Assembly: GCA_014762505.1 (NCBI GenBank) | Contig: JABURS010000042.1 | Span: 82,877-146,876, forward strand | Direction: 5' to 3' | Source of the DNA: Chromatiales bacterium | GTDB taxonomy: Bacteria; Pseudomonadota; Gammaproteobacteria; SpSt-1174 | DNA: 64,000 nucleotides | Shown: one piece after another, positions 22,684 to 30,946 of the stretch | Numbering within the stretch: the stretch's first letter is position 1 | How the letters are laid out: every line of letters starts with the position of its first letter | Made by a program: the position numbers and the translations under genes | The notes under the pieces: model-generated | Database searches by the model: none | What the model was told of the DNA's origin: nothing | Seen by the model: only the letters and a program-made list of their open reading frames with translations

Positions 22684-25128
22684 TCAACCGGCGATGCGAT
22701 GCATGGGGGTAAACTCGTGGGCATCCACGCCCTCGGCACGCGCCTTCCAGGGGTCGTGCTGGGCATGCCGCTGGGACTCGAGGAAACGGGCATGCAGGGC
22801 CTTGCGCTGCCCCGCGTCCTCGACGAGACAGGCCTTGATGTGTGTCAGGCCGACGCGCTCCACCCAGGGGGCCGTACGCTCCAGGTAGCGGGCCTCTTCG
22901 CGATACAGCTGCATGAAGGCACCGGTGTATTCGAACACCTCTGCCTCCGTATCCACCTTGCAGAGGAAGTCGGTGGCACGCACCTTGACGCCACCGTTAC
23001 CACCGATGTGCAGCTCGTAGCCGGAGTCCACGCACACGACGCCGAGGTCCTTGATGGTCGCCTCGGCACAGTTTCGCGGACAGCCGGACACGGCCATCTT
23101 GAACTTGTGCGGCGTCCAGGACCCCCAGGTCATCTGCTCCAGCTGGATGCCAAGCCCGGTCGAGTCCTGGGTGCCGAAACGGCACCACTCCGAGCCGACG
23201 CAGGTCTTCACGGTACGCAGCGCCTTGCCGTAGGCATGCCCCGAGACGAAGCCGGCGGCCGAGAGGTCGCCCCACATGCGCGGCAGGTCTTCCTTCTTCA
23301 CGCCCAGCAGGTCGATGCGCTGCCCGCCCGTGATCTTGACGGTGGGCACGGCGTACCTGTCGGCCACATCGGCAATCGCGCGCAATTCGTTCGGGGTGGT
23401 GATGCCACCCCAGATGCGCGGCACCACGGAATAGGTCCCGTCCTTCTGGATGTTGCCGTGTGCACGCTCGTTGATGTAACGCGACTGGTTGTCGTCCTGG
23501 TACTCGCCGGGCCAGGCACAGAGCAGGTAGTAGTTGAGCGCGGGCCGGCAGCTGTGACAGCCGTCGGGGGTCTTCCAGGCCAGTGCCTCGAACAGTTCCG
23601 GCATGGTCCTGATCCCCTGCTCCACGATGGCCGTGCGCACCTCGTCGTGCGTGTGCTCGGTGCAGGGGCACATGGGCCTCCTGCTCGGGGTCTGCGAATA
23701 ATCCCCGCCCAGCGTGGTGGCGATCAGGTCCTCGACCAGCCCCGTGCAGGAACCGCAGGAGGCGGAGGCCTTGGTATGCGCACGCACGTCTTCCAGCGTG
23801 AAGAGTTTCTTCTCGGCAATGGCCTTGACGATCTCGCCCTTGCACACGCCGTTGCAGCCGCAGATCTCGGTGCTGTCCGGCATGGCCGCAACCCGGGCCT
23901 TGTCGTCGCCGTGTCCCGAATCGCCCACATGCGCCTGCCCGAACAGCAGGTGTTCGCGGATGTCGCCGATCTCGGTGGCGTCGCGCATGAGCTGGAAGTA
24001 CCAGGCCCCGTCGATGGTGTCGCCATAGAGCACCACGCCGACGACATGCCCCTCGCGGATCACGAGCTTCTTGTAGACCCCCCGGGCGGCGTCCTGGAAG
24101 ACCATCTGCTCGGTGGAGTCGTCACCGTTGAAATCGCCGGCGGAGAACAGGTCGATGCCGGTGACCTTGAGCTTGGTCGAGGTCACCGAACCTGCATAGC
24201 GCGCGATGCCCATCTCCGCCAGGTGATTGGCGCAGACCTTCGCCTGTTCGAACAGCGGGGCGACCAGGCCATAGGTCTGCCCGCGGTGCTGCACGCATTC
24301 ACCCACCGCGTAGATACGCGGATCGAAGGTCTGCAGGGTGTCGCTGACGACCACCCCGCGCTCGCAGTGCAGCCCGGCGGCCTTCGCCAGGGTGATATTC
24401 GGACGGATACCGACCGCCATCACTACCAGGTCCGCCTCGATCTCGCTGCCGTCGGTGAAGCGCACGCCGGTTACCCGTTCCTCGCCGAGGATGGCCTCGG
24501 TCTGCCGGGACATGAGAAAACGGAAGCCGCGGGATTCCAGCTCACGTTGCAACAGCCCCGCAGCCACCGGGTCAAGCTGCCGCTCCATGAGCGTGTCGAG
24601 CAGGTGCACGACACAGACCTCCATGCCCTGCTTGAGCAGACCGTTGGCGGCCTCCAGCCCCAGCAGGCCGCCGCCGATGACCACCGCCCTGCGATACTCA
24701 CGCGAGGCGGCCAGCATGGCATCGACATCGTGGATGTCGCGAAAGGACAGCACGCCATCCAGGTCATGTCCCGGCACGGGAATGATGAACGGGTCGGACC
24801 CGGTTGCCAGGATCAGGCGATCATAGGTCTCCGTGGTGCCATCCGCCGCCACGACCCTGCGACGCACACGGTCGATCTCCACCACGTCCCTGCCCTTGTG
24901 CAGGGTGATGCCATTGTCGCTGTACCACTGCTCGTCGTTGAGCATGATCTCGTCGATGGTCTTTTCCGAGGCCAGCACCGGCGAGAGCAGGATGCGGTTG
25001 TAGTTGCCGTAAGGCTCCGCCCCGAACACCGTGATCTCGTACCTGTCCGGCGCGAGCTTCAGCAGCTCCTCGAGCGTCCGCACCCCGGCCATGCCATTGC
25101 CTATCAACACCAGCTTTTCGCGTGTCAT
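22684..25128 (-). CDS. nirB: NAD(P)H-dependent nitrite reductase large subunit
   Basis: Reduces nitrite to ammonium with six electrons from NAD(P)H. At 814 residues it shows, in order, an FAD/NAD oxidoreductase module (LVLIGNGMAGVRTLEELLKL), BFD-type [2Fe-2S] motifs (CGCNGVCKGEI, CGSCTGLVEDL) and the siroheme/[4Fe-4S] sulfite/nitrite reductase module. The latter carries the four ligand cysteines (VGSEWCRFGTQDSTGLG and SGCPRNCAEATIKDLG plus the preceding CVGSEWC). Its ATG overlaps the nrtD stop in an ATGA. It works with NirD and the siroheme from CysG. Confidence 0.97.
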   Translation of the reverse strand: MTREKLVLIGNGMAGVRTLEELLKLAPDRYEITVFGAEPYGNYNRILLSPVLASEKTIDEIMLNDEQWYSDNGITLHKGRDVVEIDRVRRRVVAADGTTETYDRLILATGSDPFIIPVPGHDLDGVLSFRDIHDVDAMLAASREYRRAVVIGGGLLGLEAANGLLKQGMEVCVVHLLDTLMERQLDPVAAGLLQRELESRGFRFLMSRQTEAILGEERVTGVRFTDGSEIEADLVVMAVGIRPNITLAKAAGLHCERGVVVSDTLQTFDPRIYAVGECVQHRGQTYGLVAPLFEQAKVCANHLAEMGIARYAGSVTSTKLKVTGIDLFSAGDFNGDDSTEQMVFQDAARGVYKKLVIREGHVVGVVLYGDTIDGAWYFQLMRDATEIGDIREHLLFGQAHVGDSGHGDDKARVAAMPDSTEICGCNGVCKGEIVKAIAEKKLFTLEDVRAHTKASASCGSCTGLVEDLIATTLGGDYSQTPSRRPMCPCTEHTHDEVRTAIVEQGIRTMPELFEALAWKTPDGCHSCRPALNYYLLCAWPGEYQDDNQSRYINERAHGNIQKDGTYSVVPRIWGGITTPNELRAIADVADRYAVPTVKITGGQRIDLLGVKKEDLPRMWGDLSAAGFVSGHAYGKALRTVKTCVGSEWCRFGTQDSTGLGIQLEQMTWGSWTPHKFKMAVSGCPRNCAEATIKDLGVVCVDSGYELHIGGNGGVKVRATDFLCKVDTEAEVFEYTGAFMQLYREEARYLERTAPWVERVGLTHIKACLVEDAGQRKALHARFLESQRHAQHDPWKARAEGVDAHEFTPMHRIAG

Positions 25129-25991
25129 TTCATTGCTCCTGAGGCCACCGCGACCCTGTCGTTCTTTTTCGGTCTCTTCTGTCCGCCAGCCAGCGGCACC
25201 ACTTCGGGTCGTCCATGACGTTCGTAAAGGAAACTCAACACCTGGTGACGGAAATGATTGAACGCTGCATCGTCCGCCAGCGCGATGCGATGGCGCGGGC
25301 GCTCCAGGTCGATGGCGAGAATCTCCCCTACCGAGGCGGCTGGCCCGTTGGTCATCATCACGATGCGATCGGACAGCAGGACCGCCTCGTCCACGTCGTG
25401 CGTGATCATGATGACGGTGTTGTTGAGCGTGGCCTGGATCTCCATCAGCGAGTCCTGCAGGTGCGCGCGCGTCAGGGCATCGAGCGCCCCGAAGGGCTCG
25501 TCCATCAACAGCACCTTCGGCTCCATGGCCAGTGCGCGGGCGATGCCGACCCGCTGCTTCATGCCGCCGGAGATCTCATCCGGGCGCTTGTGCAGGGCAT
25601 GCTCCATGTGCACCAGCGACAGGTTGTGCTCGATCCACTCGCGCATCTCGCGTCTCGACTTCCGGCCCTTGAACACCTGCTTCACCGCCAGCTCGACGTT
25701 CTCGTAGGCCGTGAGCCACGGGAGCAGTGAATGGTTCTGGAAGACCACGGCGCGCTCCGGACCGGGCTCGGTCACTTCCCTGCCCTCGAGGATCACGCCC
25801 CCCTCGGTGGCCCGATAAAGACCGGCCACGATGTTGAGTACGGTCGACTTGCCGCAGCCGGAGTGACCGATCAGGGACACGAACTCGCCCTTGTCGATAC
25901 TCAGGTCGACACGGTCCAGGGCCTTGAACGATCCCTTCGGCGTCGGGAACTCGATGGAGACCTGCGAAATCTGGAGATAGGGTTGGGTCAT
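25125..25991 (-). CDS. nrtD: Nitrate/nitrite ABC transporter ATP-binding protein
   Basis: The ATPase of the nitrate importer, 288 residues. It has Walker A (GHSGCGKST), the ABC signature SGGMKQRVGIARALAMEPK, Walker B LLMDEPFGALD and the switch histidine in MITHDVDEAV. The ATG at 25991 was chosen because AGGAGG lies eight bases upstream. It lies 22 bases after nrtB and its stop overlaps the nirB start. The closest relatives I recall are the NrtC/NrtD/TauB/SsuB group; context fixes the substrate as nitrate/nitrite. No NrtC-type fusion is present. Confidence 0.95.
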   Translation of the reverse strand: MTQPYLQISQVSIEFPTPKGSFKALDRVDLSIDKGEFVSLIGHSGCGKSTVLNIVAGLYRATEGGVILEGREVTEPGPERAVVFQNHSLLPWLTAYENVELAVKQVFKGRKSRREMREWIEHNLSLVHMEHALHKRPDEISGGMKQRVGIARALAMEPKVLLMDEPFGALDALTRAHLQDSLMEIQATLNNTVIMITHDVDEAVLLSDRIVMMTNGPAASVGEILAIDLERPRHRIALADDAAFNHFRHQVLSFLYERHGRPEVVPLAGGQKRPKKNDRVAVASGAMK

Positions 25992-26013
25992 CTTTGTATC
26001 CTCCTTGTCCGGA

Positions 26014-27018
26014 TCAGCGCAGCACCGCGCTCTTGTCCCAGGACACACGTTTTTGCAGCGTGAGCATGGCGCGATCCAGCAGGAACCCGATCAGGCCGAT
26101 GACGATGACGGCCACCATGATGCGACCCAGCGAATTGGAACTGCCGTTCTGGAATTCGTCCCAGACGAATTTCCCAAGCCCCGGGTTCTGCGCCAGCATC
26201 TCGGCGGCAATCAGCACCATCCAGGCGATACCCAGCGAGAGGCGCAGACCGGTGAACATCATCGGCATGGCCGACGGCAGGACGATCTTGATGACATGCG
26301 TCATCCAGTTCAGTCGCAGCACGCGGCTGACGTTCACCAGGTCCTTGCTGATGGCGGCCACGCCCACGGCCGTGTTGATCACCGTCGGCCACAGACAGCA
26401 GAGCAGGACGGTGAACATGGAGGTGAGAAAGGACTTGGAGAACATCGGCTCCTGGCTCACGTACACCGCGCTCACCACCATGGTCACCAGGGGCAGCCAG
26501 GCCAGCGGCGACACCGGCTTGAACAGCTGGATCAACGGATTGAAGGCCGCATACAGCGTCGAACTGAGTCCGATGGCAATGCCGATCGGGATCGCGATTG
26601 CCGAGGCCAGCAGGAAACCTGCCATCACGGTGATCAGGCTGGTACCGATCTGATCGACGAAGGTCGGCTTGCCGGTGTAATCGCGGATGCGGACTTCGGC
26701 CGACGGGTCCTCGGCAAGCTTCTCGGCATTGCGCTGACGCTGACGCTCGTAGAACGCCTCGGCCCGTTCGCGTTCGCGCGCATGCTCTTCGTACAGGTTG
26801 ACCGTCTGTTCCCAGACCTCGCCGGGCCCGGGGAACTTGCCCAGCGAGGTATCGATCAACGAGGCGCCAACCGACCAGAGCATCATGAACATGAGGACAC
26901 CGATGAAGGGGAGCCCCAGGCTGCGGAACAACACCTGCGCCGGCTGACTGCGATCGGGTCCCGTCATGAGCCTGACCAGCGCGTCCAGGGTCGGGATTCT
27001 GTTCAGTTCCATTTTCAT
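26014..27018 (-). CDS. nrtB: Nitrate ABC transporter permease
   Basis: The inner-membrane channel of the NrtABD importer, 334 residues. It has an N-terminal helix (LGLPFIGVLMFMMLWSVGASL), a charged soluble insert (about 75-110, rich in Arg/Glu) and then a BPD-type permease core with several helices (VMAGFLLASAIAIPIGIAIG ... WMVLIAAEMLA). The sequence matches the NtrB/NrtB family, including the insert. AGGAG lies nine bases before the ATG; a second ATG follows two codons later. Confidence 0.95.
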   Translation of the reverse strand: MKMELNRIPTLDALVRLMTGPDRSQPAQVLFRSLGLPFIGVLMFMMLWSVGASLIDTSLGKFPGPGEVWEQTVNLYEEHARERERAEAFYERQRQRNAEKLAEDPSAEVRIRDYTGKPTFVDQIGTSLITVMAGFLLASAIAIPIGIAIGLSSTLYAAFNPLIQLFKPVSPLAWLPLVTMVVSAVYVSQEPMFSKSFLTSMFTVLLCCLWPTVINTAVGVAAISKDLVNVSRVLRLNWMTHVIKIVLPSAMPMMFTGLRLSLGIAWMVLIAAEMLAQNPGLGKFVWDEFQNGSSNSLGRIMVAVIVIGLIGFLLDRAMLTLQKRVSWDKSAVLR

Positions 27019-27087
27019 AGCGGCTTCTCCTGGAGCGGGGCACGCCGCGCATGACGCACCCGTTTCCGATCACACTGTGTCTGAGCG

Positions 27088-28512
27088 TTACGGGGCCTCA
27101 TCGCCTTTGAGGCCGATGCGGAATTTCTCGAGATAGGCATTGGGCCTGGTGCCGTCGAACACCACGCCGTCGATGAACTCGGCCTGCGGCGGCCGGAAAC
27201 CGGTTTCGGTGTCGAAATCCGGAAAGTCCTCTGCACCGAGCTTGCCCTCTGCAATCAGTTCCCGTGCCGCCTCGGCGTAGATGTCCGGGCGGTAGACCTT
27301 CCTCGCAATGTCCATGTACCAGCTGTCCGGCCTGGCTTCGGCGATCTGCCCCCAGCGCCGCATCTGCGTGAGGTACCACACCGCATCGGAGTAATACGGA
27401 TAGGTCGCGTTGTGGCGGAAGAAGACGTTGAAGTCCGGCACCTCGCGCTGGTCGCCCTTCTCGTACTCGAAGGTGCCGGTCATGCTGTTGGCGATCACCT
27501 CGGCATCGGCGCCGACATAGGCCGGACGCGAGAGTATCTCGACGGCTTCCATGCGATTGGCGTTGTCGTTCTCGTCCAGCCAGGCCGCCGCGCGAATCAG
27601 GGCCTTGACCACGGCCCTGTGCGTGTTCGGGTACTGCTCCGCCCAGCCACTGGTGACCCCGAAGACCTTTTCCGGGTTGTTGCGCCAGATCTCGTAGTCG
27701 GTGATGACCGGCACGCCGATGCCCTTGAACACCGCCTGCTGGTTCCAGGGTTCGCCCACGCAGTAGCCATCGATCGTGCCGGCCTCCATCGTCGACGGCA
27801 TTTGCGGCGGCGGGGTCACGGAGAGCAGCACGTCCGCCTGCAACTGGCCGGAGGTATCGCCGCGCTGCGGCGCGTAGTAGCCGGGATGGATGCCACCGGC
27901 CGCGAGCCAGTAGCGCAGTTCATAGTTGTGCGTGGAGACCGGGAAGACCATGCCCATCCTGAACGGCCTTCCCGCGGCACGGTATTCGTCCACCACGGGC
28001 TTGAGGTACTCGGCCTTGATGGGATGAACCGGCTTGCCCCCGTCGTACGGGACATGCTGCTTCATTTCCTCCCATACCGCGTTCGAGACGGTGATCGCGT
28101 TGCCATTCAGATCCATGCTGAAGGCCGTGATGATGTGCGCCTCGGTACCGAAGCCGATGGTGGCCGCCAGCGGCTGACCGGCCAGCATGTGCGCGCCGTC
28201 GAGCTCACCGGTGATCACCCGGTCGAGCAGCACCTTCCAGTTCGCCTGGGCCTCGAGCGAGACGTAAAGCCCTTCGTCCTCGAAGTAGCCCTTCTCATAG
28301 GCCACCGCCAGCGGCGCCATGTCGGTCAGCTTGATGAAGCCGAACCTGAGATCCTCTTTCTCCAGCGCAGCTGCCCCTGCCACGCCGGTGGATGCAACCA
28401 CCAGTCCGGTCGCAAGCCAGGCGGCCGACAGCGCGCGCCCAAGCGCCCCCAGCAAACCGTTCCGGCCACCGGCCCGCTGCCGCCCGTGCATCATGGTCTT
28501 CGACTTGGTCAT
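27088..28512 (-). CDS. nrtA: Nitrate ABC transporter substrate-binding protein
   Basis: The periplasmic nitrate-binding protein (NrtA/NasF family) that feeds the NrtBD importer; 474 residues. It begins with a long positively charged signal peptide (hydrophobic [19 protein letters not shown], cut before or within ALEKED) without a lipobox or a clear twin-arginine. The mature part has family segments such as [35 protein letters not shown] and [10 protein letters not shown]. The ATG at 28512 was preferred over a GTG at 28524 because GGTGGAGG lies five bases before it. It is the first structural gene after the regulated leader. Confidence 0.95.
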   Translation of the reverse strand: MTKSKTMMHGRQRAGGRNGLLGALGRALSAAWLATGLVVASTGVAGAAALEKEDLRFGFIKLTDMAPLAVAYEKGYFEDEGLYVSLEAQANWKVLLDRVITGELDGAHMLAGQPLAATIGFGTEAHIITAFSMDLNGNAITVSNAVWEEMKQHVPYDGGKPVHPIKAEYLKPVVDEYRAAGRPFRMGMVFPVSTHNYELRYWLAAGGIHPGYYAPQRGDTSGQLQADVLLSVTPPPQMPSTMEAGTIDGYCVGEPWNQQAVFKGIGVPVITDYEIWRNNPEKVFGVTSGWAEQYPNTHRAVVKALIRAAAWLDENDNANRMEAVEILSRPAYVGADAEVIANSMTGTFEYEKGDQREVPDFNVFFRHNATYPYYSDAVWYLTQMRRWGQIAEARPDSWYMDIARKVYRPDIYAEAARELIAEGKLGAEDFPDFDTETGFRPPQAEFIDGVVFDGTRPNAYLEKFRIGLKGDEAP

Positions 28513-28572
28513 GCTTGCCTCCACCTGTCATTCACAATGATTCCGCCTGTCGATTCGCTGTACTGCAGGCAC

Positions 28573-28629
28573 AAAAAAAGGCCTCCCCCCTTGCCGGTCG
28601 CCATGGACCTGCCTGGGGTGGACGCCTTT
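28573..28629 (-). terminator. Leader terminator of the nitrate operon
   Basis: In the RNA reading toward nrtA, AAAGGC-GTCC-ACCCC (28629-28615) can pair with the G-rich arm GGGGGGAGGCCTTT (28590-28577), running straight into a seven-T tract (28579-28573). It lies 60 bases before the nrtA start codon and after the predicted promoter, so it should stop transcription unless antiterminated. Its 5' arm is shared with hairpin P2 of the NasR target. Confidence 0.88.
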
Positions 28630-28670
28630 GTCCTGTCTCTTCACGAATGGCGAACCGCCATTGGCTCACC
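28620..28670 (-). promoter_or_regulatory. Predicted NasR (ANTAR) two-hairpin antitermination target
   Basis: Hairpin P1 (28670-28649) has stem GGTGAGCC/GGTTCGCC around the six-base loop AATGGC. Hairpin P2 (28633-28620) has stem GGAC/GTCC around the loop AAAGGC. Both loops have A at position 1 and G at position 4, the known ANTAR-target feature, and the linker is 15 bases. P2 contains the 5' arm of the terminator, so P2 and terminator exclude each other. A competing stem AATGGCG/CGCCATT (28662-28646) could mask P1. Confidence 0.82.
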
Positions 28671-28683
28671 TGTATGAGTTCTT

Positions 28684-28699
28684 TGCAGCTTGCGTGCCA
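28684..28699 (-). promoter_or_regulatory. Sigma-54 promoter of the nitrate operon
   Basis: On the minus strand the sequence is TGGCACGCAAGCTGCA, with the invariant GG and GC separated by exactly ten bases and the full TGGCACG -24 block. Only the -12 block differs slightly (CTGC for TTGC). Transcription should begin near 28673, three bases before hairpin P1, giving a leader of about 160 bases to nrtA. Confidence 0.85.
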
Positions 28700-28819
28700 G
28701 GTTCAATCGCGCATCGCCGCATCGGGCGGTGGTGCGCATCAAACCCCTGTTGCCACGGGCCATGTGAGCGAGACAACCGGGGCTTCACCCGGATTCCCGC
28801 ACCGGCGATCGCTGCGGCG

Positions 28820-28873
28820 ACATGCACCAGGTCTGTGCGCAGCGACCGGCGGCCGCCACACGCTGGTGCATGT
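28820..28873. promoter_or_regulatory. Pair of NtrC-like enhancer sites
   Basis: ACATGCACCAG (28820-28830) and CTGGTGCATGT (28863-28873) form a perfect 11-base inverted repeat. Each contains one perfect NtrC half-site (TGCACCA or TGGTGCA) facing a weaker partner half (28823-28839 and 28854-28870). They lie about 150-200 bases before the predicted sigma-54 start, within the range of NtrC enhancers. A possible IHF site (CATCAAACCCCTG, 28737-28749; seven of nine conserved positions) lies between enhancer and promoter. Confidence 0.6.
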
Positions 28874-28883
28874 GACTACCACT

Positions 28884-30185
28884 TCAGCCCAGCACCTCCG
28901 CCATGGACACGACGGACTCGGCCACCTCGGCCAGGCGCCGGTTCTGGTTCATGGCGGTCTGCCGCAGGAAACGGTGTGCCTCGTCCTCGGACAGGTCGCG
29001 GAATTTCATGAGCAGCGCCTTGGCCCGCTCGATCACCTTGCGATCGGCCAGCGCCTTGCGCGCGGCGTGCAGCTCGTCCTCCATGGCCTGCAGGCGCCGG
29101 GACTGCTGGTGCACGAGGTCCATGACCGAGCGTCCGGACAGGGGGGCCGCCAGCATCTGCGCCTCGCCACCCGCCTGGGCGGATTCGTGCGGGAAGAAGG
29201 TCGTGAACGGCCCCGCGATGGCCAGGGCCGCCCCATCGGCCCAGGCCGCCGGCTCGTCCGCGGTGGCCAGCTCCAGACCCACCGACTCGATGCGGGATTC
29301 GCACAGCCCCTTGAGGTGGGCCTCCAGCCCCTCCTCCACATCCTTCATCGCATCGATACGGTGGGTCGCCCGGGAAAACCAGGTTTGTGCCATCTCCACG
29401 CCATCGACCTCGGCTATCTGCCGGGTACAGGCGATACGCCGCAGGCGCTCCAGCTCGCTGCTGTGGGACGAGGCAACGACCTGCTGCCAGGCCGCCCGGG
29501 ATTCCGGGTCACAGAATTCCTCAAAGACCTCGAAGCTGCGCTCCTGGGCCTCGATGCGATGCAGGAGGGCCTGCCTCAGGGAATCGTCGAATCCTCCCTG
29601 ACTGAAGCCGGCGGCGCCGATGGCGCGCTCCTGCCCGGCCAGCTCCTTGCCCTGCATGAAGTTGAACAGGGCCACCAGCGCCCGCGAGATCTGGGGGTCC
29701 GCGGCCGAATCGGCGGCCTCGAAAACCACCGCCAGCAGATCACGGATCAGGTCGTTGAGCCCCGTCATCACCGCCGTGACGTCAATGCCGCGTTCGCGCA
29801 CCTGCTCACGCAGCCCGGGCAGGCTGCCCAGGCCATGCAGGGCGGTGGCGATGCGGGCGAAGAACCGGGCACAGCCGTGGGGGCACCGGGCCTGCTCGAG
29901 CCAGCCCGCCAGCCGGGCACGGAGCTCCCGCTCGGCCTCGGTGGCGGCCTCCTGATAGATTCGCAGCTGCTCGCCATAACACTGCCCCCCGGAGCCGAGA
30001 AACAGGTTCGAGGCCCCGCGCTCGCGCTGCAGATGGTGGATCAGGCCGGTGACGCTGAGCACGAGATGGCCCACCTCCAGCAGGTGCTTGAGGCCCTCGA
30101 TCTCGCACTGCCGGGCCGCCACCAGGAAACGAACGACTTCCTGACGTTCTGCCTGACGTTCTCCCTGGCATTCTCGTAGAGGCAT
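28884..30185 (-). CDS. nasR: Nitrate-responsive antiterminator NasR (NIT-ANTAR)
   Basis: A 433-residue RNA-binding regulator. The N-terminal NIT domain (about 25-320) is a nitrate/nitrite-sensing helical bundle, recognised by HLQRERGASNLFLGS. The C-terminal ANTAR domain (about 365-428) binds two-hairpin RNA targets and is seen as LQAMEDELHAARKALADRK, IERAKALLMKF and LSEDEAHRFLRQTAMN. In Klebsiella, NasR binds the nasF leader when nitrate or nitrite is present and prevents termination. A matching leader lies directly downstream. GGAAG before the ATG is the likely ribosome binding site. Confidence 0.95.
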   Translation of the reverse strand: MPLRECQGERQAERQEVVRFLVAARQCEIEGLKHLLEVGHLVLSVTGLIHHLQRERGASNLFLGSGGQCYGEQLRIYQEAATEAERELRARLAGWLEQARCPHGCARFFARIATALHGLGSLPGLREQVRERGIDVTAVMTGLNDLIRDLLAVVFEAADSAADPQISRALVALFNFMQGKELAGQERAIGAAGFSQGGFDDSLRQALLHRIEAQERSFEVFEEFCDPESRAAWQQVVASSHSSELERLRRIACTRQIAEVDGVEMAQTWFSRATHRIDAMKDVEEGLEAHLKGLCESRIESVGLELATADEPAAWADGAALAIAGPFTTFFPHESAQAGGEAQMLAAPLSGRSVMDLVHQQSRRLQAMEDELHAARKALADRKVIERAKALLMKFRDLSEDEAHRFLRQTAMNQNRRLAEVAESVVSMAEVLG

Positions 30186-30375
30186 GGGGACTTCCAGATG
30201 TCTGATACGGGTTCATCAGGAACGAAGCAAGCTTCATGCCCGGCGGTGATGGCCTCACCACCGGAGCAGGGGGCATGACACTGCAACACCTCTGTCACGG
30301 CCTCTTAACCACTTCGTCACAAACGGCTGATAGGGTGCAGGTCGACTTGTTAAACAACCTCCCCGGAGACATTCC

Positions 30376-30657
30376 ATGCGTAAGCTCGTGCTGATCCTCG
30401 CCTTCCTGATCCCTACCCTGGCGCTGACCGCCTGCGCCACCACCTCGGGCTCCAAGTATGACAAGGAAGGCTATGCGGCCTTCGTCGTCGAAGAGCGCCT
30501 GTGGGTGTTCAAGGACCCCTCCAAGGAACTGGATGAATACCGTGCCACCGGCCACGAACCGGGCAAGCTGGCCACCGCCATCGGTGCCGGCCCGAACGGC
30601 ATGACCGTGAAGGCACCGGACAATGAGACGCTGCAGGGCTACCTGAACGCCAAGTAA
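30376..30657 (+). CDS. Small predicted lipoprotein
   Basis: A 93-residue protein starting with a lipoprotein signal peptide (MRKLVLILAFLIPTLALTAC) with lipobox LTAC, so it should be lipidated at Cys20 and anchored to a membrane. The +2 residue is Ala, compatible with outer-membrane sorting. The mature part (about 73 residues) is soluble and acidic/basic mixed (FVVEERLWVFKDPSKELDEY); I do not recognise a domain. GGAG lies nine bases before the ATG. It is divergent from nasR and closed by a strong terminator, so it is a single-gene unit. The gap 30186-30375 shows no promoter I can assign securely. Confidence 0.82.
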   Translation: MRKLVLILAFLIPTLALTACATTSGSKYDKEGYAAFVVEERLWVFKDPSKELDEYRATGHEPGKLATAIGAGPNGMTVKAPDNETLQGYLNAK

Positions 30658-30690
30658 GCCCGACGCCTCACCGGATTCAGGGAAGAAACG

Positions 30691-30724
30691 AAAAAAGGCG
30701 CCCCGGCAACGGGGCGCCTTTTTT
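30691..30724. terminator. Strong bidirectional terminator
   Basis: AAAAAAGGCGCCCCG and CGGGGCGCCTTTTTT form a long perfect stem with A and T tracts on both sides, so it can end transcription of the lipoprotein gene (plus) and also act on the minus strand. Confidence 0.92.
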
Positions 30725-30743
30725 CGTGGCGGACGCCGGGCAC

Positions 30744-30770
30744 AAAAAAACCCGGCCGGGGCCGGGTTTT
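30744..30770 (-). terminator. Intrinsic terminator after tRNA-Val
   Basis: On the minus strand, CCCGGC and GCCGGG form a stem around CCCG, followed by seven Ts. It lies just beyond the tRNA-Val 3' end. Confidence 0.85.
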
Positions 30771-30777
30771 CGGGTGT

Positions 30778-30854
30778 TGGTAGGCGCGATTGGACTCGAA
30801 CCAACGACCCCCACCATGTCAAGGTGGTGCTCTAACCAACTGAGCTACGCGCCT
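30778..30854 (-). tRNA. tRNA-Val (anticodon GAC)
   Basis: A 77-base cloverleaf with acceptor AGGCGCG/CGCGCCT, encoded CCA, and anticodon stem CCACC/GGTGG around TTGACAT (anticodon GAC). The T arm holds GGTTCGAGTCC. A terminator follows. Confidence 0.97.
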
Positions 30855-30946
30855 GCAGAGGCTGCGAACTTTACCACAGGGTTTGGGGGGCGACAATCCC
30901 TGAAATGCGCGCGTATCGCGCCCACTCCGGGTCGGGCCCTGCCGGC

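Noticed and set aside
28665-28678. Hairpin CTCA-TACAGG-TGAG as the first NasR target hairpin
   Set aside because: The predicted transcription start (about 28673) lies inside it, so the RNA would not contain the full stem; the loop also lacks A1/G4.
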